This document shows positions 35,373 through 44,327 of a stretch of 64,000 bases of DNA, piece by piece. Origin of the DNA: an uncultured Muribaculaceae bacterium (lineage in GTDB: Bacteria > Bacteroidota > Bacteroidia > Bacteroidales > Muribaculaceae); NCBI GenBank assembly GCA_910576935.1, contig CAJTKG010000003.1, positions 55,686 to 119,685 of the forward strand, written 5' to 3'. Position numbers and translations under genes: made by a program. A model generated the notes under the pieces. That model made no database searches and had not been told where the DNA came from. It worked only from the letters and a program-made list of their open reading frames with translations. The number at the start of each line of letters is the position of its first letter. Positions within the stretch are counted from its first letter, which is position 1.

Positions 35373-36245
35373 TTAATCAAATTGTTTGCGTCTGAATATG
35401 AAGTTACGGCCAAGATATTTTTCTCGCACGACAGGATTTTCGGCCAACTCTTCAGATGTACCTTGATATAGTATTCGGCCTTCGAAGAGCAGGTATGCGC
35501 GGTCGGTGATACTCAATGTCTCGGGAGCATTATGGTCGGTGATGAGTATGCCGATATTTTTTTCTTTAAGTTTATAGACTATCGACTGGATGTCTTCTAC
35601 GGCAATAGGATCAACACCGGCAAACGGTTCGTCAAGCATGATGAATTTAGGATCGATGGCAAGACATCGTGCTATCTCGGTGCGTCGGCGTTCGCCGCCC
35701 GACAACTGGTCGCCAAGGTTTTTTCTGACTTTCTGAAGACGGAACTCGGCTATAAGACTTTCGAGTTTGTCACGTTGATATTCTTTGGTCGTGTCAGTCA
35801 TCTGAAGCACGGCGCGTATATTATCTTCGACGCTCAGTTTCCTGAATACCGACGGTTCCTGGGCCAGATAGCCAATGCCGTGTTTGGCTCGTTTATAGAC
35901 CGGATATTTGGTAATATTGAGATTGTTAAGGAATATCTGGCCTTCATTCGGCTGTATCAGACCGACGGTCATATAGAATGTCGTAGTCTTGCCGGCGCCG
36001 TTCGGGCCGAGAAGCCCTACAATCTCGCCTTGTGTCACATTGATCGACACATGGTTGACGACCGTGCGTTTGCCATATTTCTTGACAAGATTGTCTGTGC
36101 TGAGAACGAGTAGACCGTCCTCAGCCGTATCTTCCGTCGCCTCGACAATCTCATTGCCGGCAGGAGTCTCGATATCAAGAATATTGATAACCTCCTCGTC
36201 GGTGTTGTCTTTTCTGAGTCTGTCTAAATCAAAGCTGAGTGGCAT
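35373..36245 (-). CDS. lptB: LPS export ABC transporter ATP-binding protein
   Basis: A 290-aa ATPase of the LptBFGC complex that lifts lipopolysaccharide from the inner membrane. Walker A GPNGAGKTT is at about 80-88, the signature LSGGERRRTEIARCLA and Walker B FIMLDEPFAGVDP follow, and the region after it (PIAVEDIQSIVYKLKEKNIGILITDHN) is diagnostic of LptB. An N-terminal extension of about 45 acidic residues is not part of the usual 240-aa protein. No lptF/lptG genes are adjacent. It lies 6 bp after udk and 25 bp before the hydrolase gene. Confidence 0.92.
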   Translation of the reverse strand: MPLSFDLDRLRKDNTDEEVINILDIETPAGNEIVEATEDTAEDGLLVLSTDNLVKKYGKRTVVNHVSINVTQGEIVGLLGPNGAGKTTTFYMTVGLIQPNEGQIFLNNLNITKYPVYKRAKHGIGYLAQEPSVFRKLSVEDNIRAVLQMTDTTKEYQRDKLESLIAEFRLQKVRKNLGDQLSGGERRRTEIARCLAIDPKFIMLDEPFAGVDPIAVEDIQSIVYKLKEKNIGILITDHNAPETLSITDRAYLLFEGRILYQGTSEELAENPVVREKYLGRNFIFRRKQFD

Positions 36246-36251
36246 GGCGGT

Positions 36252-36866
36252 TTAATTGCGTTTTAGACGGCTCTCGATGTAATCGGTCAGCAAGTTTATA
36301 GCCACGGTGTTGCTGCCACCCTGAGGTACAATAAGATCTGCGAAACGTTTTGAAGGCTCGATATATTGGCAATGCATGGGCTTGAGCACTTGCTCATAAC
36401 GGTCAATTACCATTTGGGGTGTACGGCCGCGTTGCACACAGTCGCGCGCGATAACCCTTATCAGGCGGTCATCGGCATCAGCATCGACAAAAACCTTTAC
36501 ATCCATCATGCCGCGCAGCACTTCGTCGTTTAACACAAGTATGCCTTCGACGATTACCACGTCGCGAGGCTCGACTCTGACGGTTTCTGTCTGTCGGGTA
36601 CATGTAAGGTAAGAATATGTCGGCATCTCAATGGCCTTTCCGGCCTTCAGGGCTTCAAGATGCTCGACAAGCAGAGGCCATTCGATAGCGGCAGGTTCGT
36701 CGAAATTGATTTTGCTCCTTTCTTCAGGTGGTATGTGACTCGAATCCTTATAATATGAATCCTGTGGAATCACAGCTACCTCGCCTGTGGGGAAGCTGTT
36801 TATTATTTTATTGACGACAGTGGTCTTTCCTGAGCCCGTGCCGCCTGCAATACCAATTATCAGCAT
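36252..36866 (-). CDS. udk: Uridine kinase
   Basis: A 204-aa cytosolic P-loop kinase that phosphorylates uridine or cytidine in pyrimidine salvage. The P-loop GIAGGTGSGKTT is at about residues 5-16; QDSYYKD, NFDEPAAIEW and the lid region RVIARDCVQRGRTP follow the family pattern. Length is normal. It is the first gene of a five-gene minus-strand run (udk, lptB, hydrolase, Mur ligase, ddl). On its upstream side it is divergent from mlaE; no strong -7 box was seen for it. Confidence 0.93.
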   Translation of the reverse strand: MLIIGIAGGTGSGKTTVVNKIINSFPTGEVAVIPQDSYYKDSSHIPPEERSKINFDEPAAIEWPLLVEHLEALKAGKAIEMPTYSYLTCTRQTETVRVEPRDVVIVEGILVLNDEVLRGMMDVKVFVDADADDRLIRVIARDCVQRGRTPQMVIDRYEQVLKPMHCQYIEPSKRFADLIVPQGGSNTVAINLLTDYIESRLKRN

Positions 36867-37002
36867 GATTACTTCGGGTTTATTTTAGCCACGAAATTAC
36901 GAAAAAAAAGCGACACTCGACATTGTTTATCCATTTTTTACCCAATAATTATCTTTTCGGTAAATCAGAGACCATTGAAGGCGATTATATCCCTAATTTT
37001 TG

Positions 37003-37010
37003 TAACTTTG
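37003..37010 (+). promoter_or_regulatory. -7 box for mlaE-mlaF-holB run
   Basis: TAACTTTG about 33 bp before the mlaE ATG; no clear TTTG at -33. Confidence 0.5.
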
Positions 37011-37043
37011 TCAGACAAACGGAAAAAATTAAGATCTTAATTT

Positions 37044-37793
37044 ATGATAATAACAAATTCAATAGAGACGTTTGGCCGTTATTGCCTTTTCATAAAAAGG
37101 ATTTTCAGCCTTCCGGACAAATGGAAAGTATTTGGCAAACGTACTGTCTCTGAGATAATCAAGCTCGGACTTGACTCCATACCTCTTGTACTCGTCATCT
37201 CGATTTTTATCGGTGCTGTCATAGCTATCCAAATGCAGCTGAACATCGCTTCGCCGCTTATACCTGCCTACTCCGTTGGCCTTGCCACCCGAGAAATCAT
37301 TTTGCTTGAATTCTCCAACTCGATTCTCTGCCTCATTCTTGCCGGCAAAGTCGGCTCTAACATCGCATCTGAAATAGGCACCATGAGAGTCACCGAGCAG
37401 ATCGACGCCCTTGAAATAATGGGCGTCAATTCGGCCAATTTTCTTGTCCTGCCAAAAATCATCGCCTTCGTAGGTTTTATGCCCGTACTTGCGATACTCT
37501 GTATCGGCACATCGCTTATCGGAGGCTATCTTGTAGCATTGCTAACCGATCTTATAACCGTATCAAAATATGTCTATGGTCTACAGGCTCTTTTCAATGA
37601 GTGGTATGTCTGGTACGGTTTGATCAAATCACTCGTGTTTGCCTTTATTATCGCGACCGTTTCGTCGTTCTTCGGCTATTATGTCAAGGGCGGCGCTCTC
37701 GAAGTGGGAAAGGCCAGCACCAACGGCGTGGTTTCGAGCAGTATTCTTATTCTTTTGTTTGACGTTATACTCACTAAACTCCTGTTGCAATGA
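37044..37793 (+). CDS. mlaE: ABC transporter permease, MlaE type
   Basis: A 249-aa inner-membrane permease of the MlaE/YrbE family, which moves phospholipids between the membranes to keep the outer leaflet asymmetric. It shows the family segments SIPLVLVISIFIGAVIAIQMQ, the GxxGSxxAxExGTM-like stretch AGKVGSNIASEIGTMRVTEQIDALE, and a final helix SSFFGYYVKGGALEVGKAST. Length is normal. The ATG of the ATPase gene overlaps its stop by 4 bp. The MCE lipid-binding protein is not in this cluster. Confidence 0.92.
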   Translation: MIITNSIETFGRYCLFIKRIFSLPDKWKVFGKRTVSEIIKLGLDSIPLVLVISIFIGAVIAIQMQLNIASPLIPAYSVGLATREIILLEFSNSILCLILAGKVGSNIASEIGTMRVTEQIDALEIMGVNSANFLVLPKIIAFVGFMPVLAILCIGTSLIGGYLVALLTDLITVSKYVYGLQALFNEWYVWYGLIKSLVFAFIIATVSSFFGYYVKGGALEVGKASTNGVVSSSILILLFDVILTKLLLQ

Positions 37794-38569
37794 TTGAAGT
37801 CAAGAATATCGTAAAGTCATTTGACGACCGCACTGTTCTTCATGATGTCAGTGCGACATTCTACACGGGCAAGACCAATCTCATTATCGGCCAAAGCGGT
37901 TCGGGTAAAACCGTGCTGATGAAATCGCTTGTCGGACTTATCAGGCCCGAAAAAGGCGAAATCCTTTTTGACGGCAGAGATCTGCTAAAAATGTCGGCCG
38001 ACGAAACGAAAGAATTGCGCAAGGAAATCGGCATGCTCTTTCAAGGTTCGGCATTGTTCGACTCCGAGACCGTGCTCGGCAATGTGATGTTTCCTCTTGT
38101 CATGTTTACAAAAATGAGTCAGGCCGAGATGCGCGACCGTGCGATGTTCTGTATCGAGCGCGTAAACCTCAAAGGAGCCGAGAACAAATATCCGGCCGAG
38201 ATATCCGGCGGAATGCAGAAACGTGTGGCAATTGCCCGCGCCATAGCTCTCAATCCCAAATATCTTTTCTGTGACGAGCCCAACTCGGGTCTTGATCCCA
38301 AGACATCGATCCTTATAGATGAATTGCTGAGTGACATTACTCACGAATACAATATCACCACTATAATCAACACCCACGACATGAACTCGGTGCTTGGCAT
38401 CGGCGAAAACATCATTTTCATCAACAAGGGCTTTCGTGAATGGGTCGGTGACATGAGCCGTATATATTCGACGGGCAACGAAGCTCTAAATGATTTTGTG
38501 TTCGCCACCAGACTCTTCAAAGAAGTCAAAGAGTATGTCAAAGCCAACGAAACAAAACAGCATCCCTGA
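37790..38569 (+). CDS. mlaF: ABC transporter ATP-binding protein, MlaF type
   Basis: A 259-aa ATPase partner of MlaE. Walker A is GQSGSGKT at about 34-41, the signature is ISGGMQKRVAIARAI, and Walker B is YLFCDEPNSGLDP; the Q-loop reads MLFQGSALFDSETV. The N-terminal pattern IEVKNIVKSFDDRTVLHDVS is also typical. It is overlapped by 4 bp at its start by mlaE and by 1 bp at its end by holB. Confidence 0.93.
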   Translation: MIEVKNIVKSFDDRTVLHDVSATFYTGKTNLIIGQSGSGKTVLMKSLVGLIRPEKGEILFDGRDLLKMSADETKELRKEIGMLFQGSALFDSETVLGNVMFPLVMFTKMSQAEMRDRAMFCIERVNLKGAENKYPAEISGGMQKRVAIARAIALNPKYLFCDEPNSGLDPKTSILIDELLSDITHEYNITTIINTHDMNSVLGIGENIIFINKGFREWVGDMSRIYSTGNEALNDFVFATRLFKEVKEYVKANETKQHP

Positions 38570-39693
38570 TGAGATTCAAAGACATACCCGGCCACGATGA
38601 CGTCAAGGCGCGTCTCAGATCTATGGCTGACGGACACCGTGTGCCGCATGCGCTTTTGCTCGAAGGTCCTGTAGGCTCTGCCAAATTCATGCTCATCAGG
38701 GCTTTGGCGCAGTATATCCATTGTGAAAACCATACATCTGACGGCGATAGTTGCGGCAAGTGTCCGGCCTGTCTGCAACATCAGACTTTCAACCATATCG
38801 ACACGATATATTCTTTCCCTGTCATCAAAAAAGCCGGTAAATCCACCATTTCAAACGACTGCTTCGGTGAGTTCAAGAACTTCATCACCGACTCGCCGTA
38901 TATGGATATCGAAAAATGGATAGCCATGCTCGGCAACATCAATTCACAACCGGTCATATATGTTGAGGAAGGCGCCGAGCTGATACGCCGTCTTAACTTT
39001 ACTGCACGTCAGTCGCTGTTTAAGATTGTTCTGCTGTGGTTACCCGAACGCCTCAAGGAAGAAACGGCCAACAAACTTCTGAAACTCATAGAAGAGCCCC
39101 ACACCGACACCATTTTCCTGATGTCGAGCGACAATTCGCGAGCCATTCTGCCAACGATCTATTCGCGTGTCCAGCGAATCTCTGTCTCGCGATACAGCGA
39201 TGACGAGATAAAACGATTTCTTACAGTCTCCTACCCCATATCCGAAGGCGATGCCGAGACCTTGGCACGTCTAAGTTCCGGCAATATAATCGAGGCTTTG
39301 TCGCTTGTCGACATCAGCAGAATGCGCCAACAGTTTCTTGACTGCTTCATCGAACTTATGCGCAAGGCATATCAGCGTAAAATCGGCTTGTTACGCCAAT
39401 GGAGCAATGATGTGGCCGCTCTGGGACGCGAACAGATAATCAAATTTCTGGATTATTCCTCGCGTCTTATACGTGAGAATTTCATTCTTAATCTCAATGT
39501 CGAATCGCTGAACTATCTGACTGAAGACGAACGCAAGTTCAGCATCAATTTCGCTCGTTTTATTAATGAACGCAATGTCTCGAAAATGTTTGAAGTGCTA
39601 AATAAAGCTCGCGAAGATATAGCAGGCAACGCCAATCCTAAGATTGTGCTTTTCGATGTCGCCGTCAAGACTATTCTGCTTATAAAACAATAG
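38569..39693 (+). CDS. holB: DNA polymerase III subunit delta prime-like
   Basis: A 374-aa member of the clamp-loader AAA+ family. It starts like a delta-prime subunit (FKDIPGHDDVKARLRSM). The P-loop position is degenerate (GPVGSAKF), as expected for the non-hydrolysing delta prime. A zinc-binding module CGKCPACLQHQTFNH is at about 64-78, and the SRC-like trans-acting site is replaced by YSRVQRISV. The C-terminal collar domain is helical. It loads the sliding clamp together with the gamma/tau and delta subunits, which are elsewhere. One-bp overlap with mlaF. Confidence 0.85.
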   Translation: MRFKDIPGHDDVKARLRSMADGHRVPHALLLEGPVGSAKFMLIRALAQYIHCENHTSDGDSCGKCPACLQHQTFNHIDTIYSFPVIKKAGKSTISNDCFGEFKNFITDSPYMDIEKWIAMLGNINSQPVIYVEEGAELIRRLNFTARQSLFKIVLLWLPERLKEETANKLLKLIEEPHTDTIFLMSSDNSRAILPTIYSRVQRISVSRYSDDEIKRFLTVSYPISEGDAETLARLSSGNIIEALSLVDISRMRQQFLDCFIELMRKAYQRKIGLLRQWSNDVAALGREQIIKFLDYSSRLIRENFILNLNVESLNYLTEDERKFSINFARFINERNVSKMFEVLNKAREDIAGNANPKIVLFDVAVKTILLIKQ

Positions 39694-39707
39694 CTTTAGG
39701 CCGATCT

Positions 39708-42683
39708 ATGACAGAAAATGATTTCATAAGTCAGGTCGCAGCATATCTGATCAATGATGCCGGATTCAGGCGACAGTTGAGCCGAACGACGCTGGTTTTT
39801 CCTAACAAACGCAGCGCTCTGTTTATGAAAAAGGCGCTCCACCGTTGTATCGGCAGCTCCATAGGAATTCCCGCATTTATGCCGAGGTTTGCTACGATGA
39901 GCCGTCTTGCGGCACGTTTTGCCGACCGACCCGCCATGAGTCGCCGCGAGTCTTTGTTCCTTCTTTACAACACCTATCGCTCTGTGCTCGAAAATCGCAA
40001 TCGCTCGGAACAATTAAAAGACTTTGACCGCTTTGTCTTCTGGGGCGATATGATACTCGATGATTTCGACGACATCGACCGCCATCTTGTCAACGCTGGC
40101 AAATTGTTCAAGAATCTAAAAGACCTTAAAGAAATCAATGCCGATTATCTTGATGAAAATCAGAAGCGGATTATCCGGCAGATATGGGGTGAAAGCGCCC
40201 ATACAGCTGCTGTTACAGAGTTTTGGACTCATACCGGTGACAATGGCGAAGTTGTAAAGAGTTTTATAAACCTTTGGGAAATCTTAGGCGAACTTTATAC
40301 CGAATTCCATCGTTCGCTCGACGAAACGGGACAGACGACACCCGGTTCCCAATATCGTCTTGCCGCTGAAATAATCACGGAAATGCCGGTTGAGGACCTG
40401 CGCCGTGAACGTTTTGCCTTTATCGGCTTCAACGACCTGTCTCATAGTGAGACAATGATTCTCAAACGCTTCAAGGATGCAGGTATCGCTTCATTCTTTT
40501 GGGATTTTGAATCGCCTGTCTTCAAAGACGGAGAGAATCTTACTATAGGCCGTCATTTCGGTTCGCTGGTCAGAAATTTCCCCATGCCTGATGGCTTCTC
40601 GCTGATTAAAACAGATAATCGGCCTGCGATATCTGTCATCGGCATATCATCGAACATTGCCCAGACAAAACTTCTCGGACCGATACTCGGTCGCCTTGCC
40701 GACGAAGGTAGCCTGAATGTAGATAATGCTATCAACACGGCTGTCATTCTGCCTGACGCATCTTTGCTTATGCCGTCGCTGTTTGCGATACCTGACAGAA
40801 TAGCGGCATTGAACATCACCATGGGTATACCTTTTGCTTCGACACCCTTTGCCGCCTTTCTTAAATCGATAATCACATTGCAGCTAAGGGCGAGACTTAT
40901 TCACGGCGAGTTTCATTTCTACCATGAAGATGTTCTGCAATTGCTTTCGCATCCTCATATTTTATCGTTTGCCTCCGAGGCTTCCGAAAAAATCAAATCA
41001 TATGTTTCGGCCAATTGTCTCTATAATATTCCCGCCGCGTATATTGTCGACACGTACCCCGAACTCGCATATATATTCAAAGCCGTCAAACAGCTCGAAA
41101 ACATCGACGAACTTCAAGACTACCTCATAAATCTGCTTATAGGACTAAGGAACGATCTTTCAGCAACATCGCCGGCATTCAAAGCCGGACGCAAAGTCGA
41201 GATCAGACTGCTCGACAACTATCTCGACGAAATCAGGCAACTCAGCGACCTGATAAAACGATATCGCATCAGCATGTCTGAGAACACATATTTCACTTTG
41301 TTTGAGAAATTGCTGAATTCGAGTCAGATAAATCTTCAAGGCACACCCTTGCACGGGCTTCAGATCATGGGCGTTCTCGAAACCCGCGCGCTCGACTTCG
41401 ACAATATCATCATCATGTCGATGAACGAACGGGTTTTCCCCCGTAAGAGCTATATAAAGACAATGATTCCAAACAACCTGCGCATTGGCTATGGCTTGCC
41501 GTCAATTGATCGACAGGACAGTCTTTATACATATTATTTTTACCACATGCTCACACGCGCCAAAAATGTGACTTTGATTTATGACAGCCGTGTAGGTTCA
41601 CTCGGCAGTGGAGAGATGTCGAGGTATATATCACAACTCAAACATCTAAACCTGTTCGACCGTATATCATTTTACAACATTGGCTTTTCATCGGAAGTAT
41701 CGACAGAGCGGATTATAACGGTAGAAAAAAACGCCACTGTCCTCGATGAACTGAAAACTTTCACCGTTCCGGGCGGTGCGTTTATATCGGCGAGCGCACT
41801 TAAATCATACAAACGCTGTCGTCTGCAATTTTACCTCCAGTATGTCAGAAACATGCGCGGCTCTGACGAGCAATATGACTATATGACCGCCGCACAGCAC
41901 GGCACAATAATACACCGTGTCATCGAGCAACTGCTCATGCCTTTTGAAGGCAAACATGTCGATGCCGCGTCGATAGACACAATTCTCAAAACTCCGGGTT
42001 TGATAAAGAAAACCATCGACCGCATCATCACCGAAGTATTTTATCCCAAAGCAAAAGAGACCGACGACGGCCATGAACTGCCTGCCGAAGGAAATATTTT
42101 TGCCGATGTTATAGATCTGTATGTCAGAAAAATGCTCGGCTACGAACAGAAGAGCTACTGCATTCCCGCATTCCGATATATCAAAGGCGAGATGTCTGTT
42201 TCAGCTCCACAATGGCAGGTAACAGACGACCTTGCGATAAACTTCAAGATGTCGATCGACCGCGTCGATGAGATTGCGCCCGGATACCTTCGTTTTATCG
42301 ACTATAAGACCGGTGCCGACAAATCGGCTGTCGGCGATATTGACAGACTTTTTGTCAGAGGCAAGCATGATTACGACGCGATATTCCAGATACTGACATA
42401 TTGCGAAGCCTATGGCGACATGGTTGATCATAGTGCATCAATAAAACCGATAATCTATCCTTTCAGAAACATGGTCGTGGCCGACGGTATTGTCATGACG
42501 AAAATAGGCAAAGTAGAGATCGAAGACTATCGAAGTGTTTCTGATGGATTCAGACCAAAGTTAAACGAATTGATCTCAGAGATTTTTGACCCCGACGTGC
42601 CTTTTGACCGGGCAGAAGATCCCAAGTCATGTGCGTTCTGTCCCTTCCTTGCGCTGTGCGACAGACAAGTCCCCGAATTCTGA
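39708..42683 (+). CDS. AddB-like PD-(D/E)XK nuclease/helicase-like protein
   Basis: A 991-aa protein related to the B subunit of AddAB, which processes double-strand breaks for recombination. The N-terminal half is an inactivated helicase-like region (start TTLVFPNKRSALFMKKAL). The C-terminal third is a nuclease with YKRCRLQFYLQYVR (first iron-sulfur cysteine), the active-site stretch RFIDYKTGADK and the closing cysteine set CAFCPFLALC. This is the iron-sulfur staple layout of AddB. An AddA-like UvrD helicase gene, usually adjacent, is not within the window. hemW starts 4 bp after the stop. Confidence 0.85.
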   Translation: MTENDFISQVAAYLINDAGFRRQLSRTTLVFPNKRSALFMKKALHRCIGSSIGIPAFMPRFATMSRLAARFADRPAMSRRESLFLLYNTYRSVLENRNRSEQLKDFDRFVFWGDMILDDFDDIDRHLVNAGKLFKNLKDLKEINADYLDENQKRIIRQIWGESAHTAAVTEFWTHTGDNGEVVKSFINLWEILGELYTEFHRSLDETGQTTPGSQYRLAAEIITEMPVEDLRRERFAFIGFNDLSHSETMILKRFKDAGIASFFWDFESPVFKDGENLTIGRHFGSLVRNFPMPDGFSLIKTDNRPAISVIGISSNIAQTKLLGPILGRLADEGSLNVDNAINTAVILPDASLLMPSLFAIPDRIAALNITMGIPFASTPFAAFLKSIITLQLRARLIHGEFHFYHEDVLQLLSHPHILSFASEASEKIKSYVSANCLYNIPAAYIVDTYPELAYIFKAVKQLENIDELQDYLINLLIGLRNDLSATSPAFKAGRKVEIRLLDNYLDEIRQLSDLIKRYRISMSENTYFTLFEKLLNSSQINLQGTPLHGLQIMGVLETRALDFDNIIIMSMNERVFPRKSYIKTMIPNNLRIGYGLPSIDRQDSLYTYYFYHMLTRAKNVTLIYDSRVGSLGSGEMSRYISQLKHLNLFDRISFYNIGFSSEVSTERIITVEKNATVLDELKTFTVPGGAFISASALKSYKRCRLQFYLQYVRNMRGSDEQYDYMTAAQHGTIIHRVIEQLLMPFEGKHVDAASIDTILKTPGLIKKTIDRIITEVFYPKAKETDDGHELPAEGNIFADVIDLYVRKMLGYEQKSYCIPAFRYIKGEMSVSAPQWQVTDDLAINFKMSIDRVDEIAPGYLRFIDYKTGADKSAVGDIDRLFVRGKHDYDAIFQILTYCEAYGDMVDHSASIKPIIYPFRNMVVADGIVMTKIGKVEIEDYRSVSDGFRPKLNELISEIFDPDVPFDRAEDPKSCAFCPFLALCDRQVPEF

Positions 42684-42687
42684 CGCC

Positions 42688-43770
42688 ATGGCCGGACTAT
42701 ATATTCATATACCTTTCTGTCACAGTAAATGCCTTTACTGCGATTTCTATTCCACACCCGACCGTAGTGCCGTCGACAATGTCATCGAAGCCTTAAAAGC
42801 CGAATTAATTCGCCGACAGCCGGATATTGATGGCCCTTACAAAACAATCTATATCGGCGGTGGTACACCGTCTATTCTATCACAGCGACAATTTGCATCG
42901 CTCGTTTCGGTTCTTCCAATAGATGATTGTGAAGAATTTACAATCGAAGTAAACCCCGAGGACGTTTCGTCCGAATCGGCAATGTTTTGGAAAAGTATGG
43001 GCGTAAACCGTGTCAGCATGGGCATCCAGTCGTTTGACGACAGCGAACTCAAGACTGTCGGGCGACGCCACGATGCGCTCACTGCCGTCAAGGCTTTTGA
43101 TTGTCTGCGTCATGTAGGCTTTGACAATCTCAATTGTGACCTCATTTACGGATTGCCGGGACAAAACCTCGCTTCTTGGCGAAAAAGTCTCGCCCGGCTT
43201 GTTAGCCTGACGCCCGAACATATATCGGCCTACAGCCTTACCTACGAAGACGGCACTGCTCTTACACGACTCCGCGACAAAGGCAAAATCAAGGCGACTG
43301 ACGATGACCTGTATGCCGCGATGTACTATCATCTCGTCGATACACTCGCCGATGCGGGCTATGAGCATTATGAAATCTCCAACTTCGCTCTTCCGGGCTT
43401 GAAATCAAGGCATAACAGTTCATATTGGACGGGCGAACCATATCTAGGCCTTGGTCCCGGTGCTTATAGCTTTGACGGCCGACACAGGATATATAATCCT
43501 CCATCGATAAAAGATTATCTCGCGGGCAAGTATGAAATCGTCGAAGATGAGACTGACATCGATATAGTCAACGACATCATTATCACAGCTCTCCGCACCG
43601 ACGTCGGCCTGTCGCTCAACTCTATAGAAGCCGTTTATCGCAATGATATATTACGTTCTGCCGAGAAATATATATCATCCGGCGATCTCGTCCTTGACAA
43701 TGGCCGTCTTGTGATAAAAGAGCGCTCATGGCTTATCGCCGACGCCATCATGCGCGACCTGATCGTTTAG
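42688..43770 (+). CDS. hemW: Radical SAM coproporphyrinogen III oxidase-like protein HemW
   Basis: A 360-aa radical SAM protein; the iron-sulfur ligands are CHSKCLYCDFYS (CxxxCxxC) near residue 9, followed by YIGGGTPSIL, GVNRVSMGIQSF and DLIYGLPGQ, all typical for HemW. HemW inserts heme into client proteins rather than oxidising coproporphyrinogen. The start at 42688 is chosen because a longer frame would reach into the upstream gene; translation from this ATG gives MAGLYIHIPFC, the canonical beginning. The stop is followed by a hairpin shared with the convergent rlmH. Confidence 0.92.
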   Translation: MAGLYIHIPFCHSKCLYCDFYSTPDRSAVDNVIEALKAELIRRQPDIDGPYKTIYIGGGTPSILSQRQFASLVSVLPIDDCEEFTIEVNPEDVSSESAMFWKSMGVNRVSMGIQSFDDSELKTVGRRHDALTAVKAFDCLRHVGFDNLNCDLIYGLPGQNLASWRKSLARLVSLTPEHISAYSLTYEDGTALTRLRDKGKIKATDDDLYAAMYYHLVDTLADAGYEHYEISNFALPGLKSRHNSSYWTGEPYLGLGPGAYSFDGRHRIYNPPSIKDYLAGKYEIVEDETDIDIVNDIIITALRTDVGLSLNSIEAVYRNDILRSAEKYISSGDLVLDNGRLVIKERSWLIADAIMRDLIV

Positions 43771-43774
43771 CTCG

Positions 43775-43799
43775 GAGTGTGTTAAATTCAAACATACTC
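43775..43799. terminator. Bidirectional hairpin between hemW and rlmH
   Basis: GAGTGTGTT and AACATACTC pair (one G-T) around a 7-nt loop in the 29-bp gap between two convergent genes. No long T-run on either side, so termination strength is uncertain. Confidence 0.5.
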
Positions 43800-44273
43800 T
43801 CAGTCGTGATGATAAGGTTCGCCACGCAGTATCGTCATGGCACGGTAGATCTGCTCGGCAAAAAAGAGCCTCACCATCTCGTGGTTGAAAGTCATTTTCG
43901 ACAACGACAGTTTGTCGTCGGCGCGTTCATAGACCTCTTTTGAAAAACCGTAAGGCCCTCCGATTACAAATATCAGATTGCCGGCGACAGACACTGTTTT
44001 TTTCTCTATAAACTTCGAAAATTCACGTGAAGTCATTTCCTTGCCCCTTTCATCAAGCAGGACAACAAAATCGCGGTTGTCTATAGCATTGAGAATCGCC
44101 GTGCCCTCAGTCTCTTTCTGCCGTGTCTCGGTCATACCTTTCGTGGTCTTGACGTCGGGCAATGACACAACATCAAAGGGCATATATCGTTGGACTCGCT
44201 TAGTATATAGCGATATGCCTTCTGTCATAAGGCTGTCTTTGGTCTTTCCGACACAGAGCAGAACTGTTTTCAT
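43800..44273 (-). CDS. rlmH: 23S rRNA (pseudouridine-1915-N3)-methyltransferase
   Basis: A 157-aa SPOUT-class methyltransferase that modifies pseudouridine 1915 in helix 69 of 23S rRNA. It has the start MKTVLLCVGKTKDS, the conserved VVLLDERGKEMTSREFSKFI, FVIGGPYGFSKEV (SAM-binding knot) and the C-terminal LSLSKMTFNHEMVRLFFAEQIYRA...PYHHD. A longer frame has an ATG at 44303, but the promoter and the family length favour 44273. The -7 box TAACTTTG (minus) at 44308-44301 gives a leader of about 25 nt. Confidence 0.95.
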   Translation of the reverse strand: MKTVLLCVGKTKDSLMTEGISLYTKRVQRYMPFDVVSLPDVKTTKGMTETRQKETEGTAILNAIDNRDFVVLLDERGKEMTSREFSKFIEKKTVSVAGNLIFVIGGPYGFSKEVYERADDKLSLSKMTFNHEMVRLFFAEQIYRAMTILRGEPYHHD

Positions 44274-44290
44274 CGATTGAAAAATTTTAC

Positions 44291-44308
44291 TAACTTTGTG
44301 CAAAGTTA
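44291..44308. promoter_or_regulatory. Face-to-face -7 boxes between rlmH and nadC
   Basis: TAACTTTG-TG-CAAAGTTA, an 18-bp near-perfect palindrome. The left half is a plus-strand -7 box for nadC, the right half a minus-strand -7 box for rlmH. Each predicted start point falls inside the other box, so the two cannot be open together. Confidence 0.6.
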
Positions 44309-44327
44309 ATCATTAAAACCGATTTTT

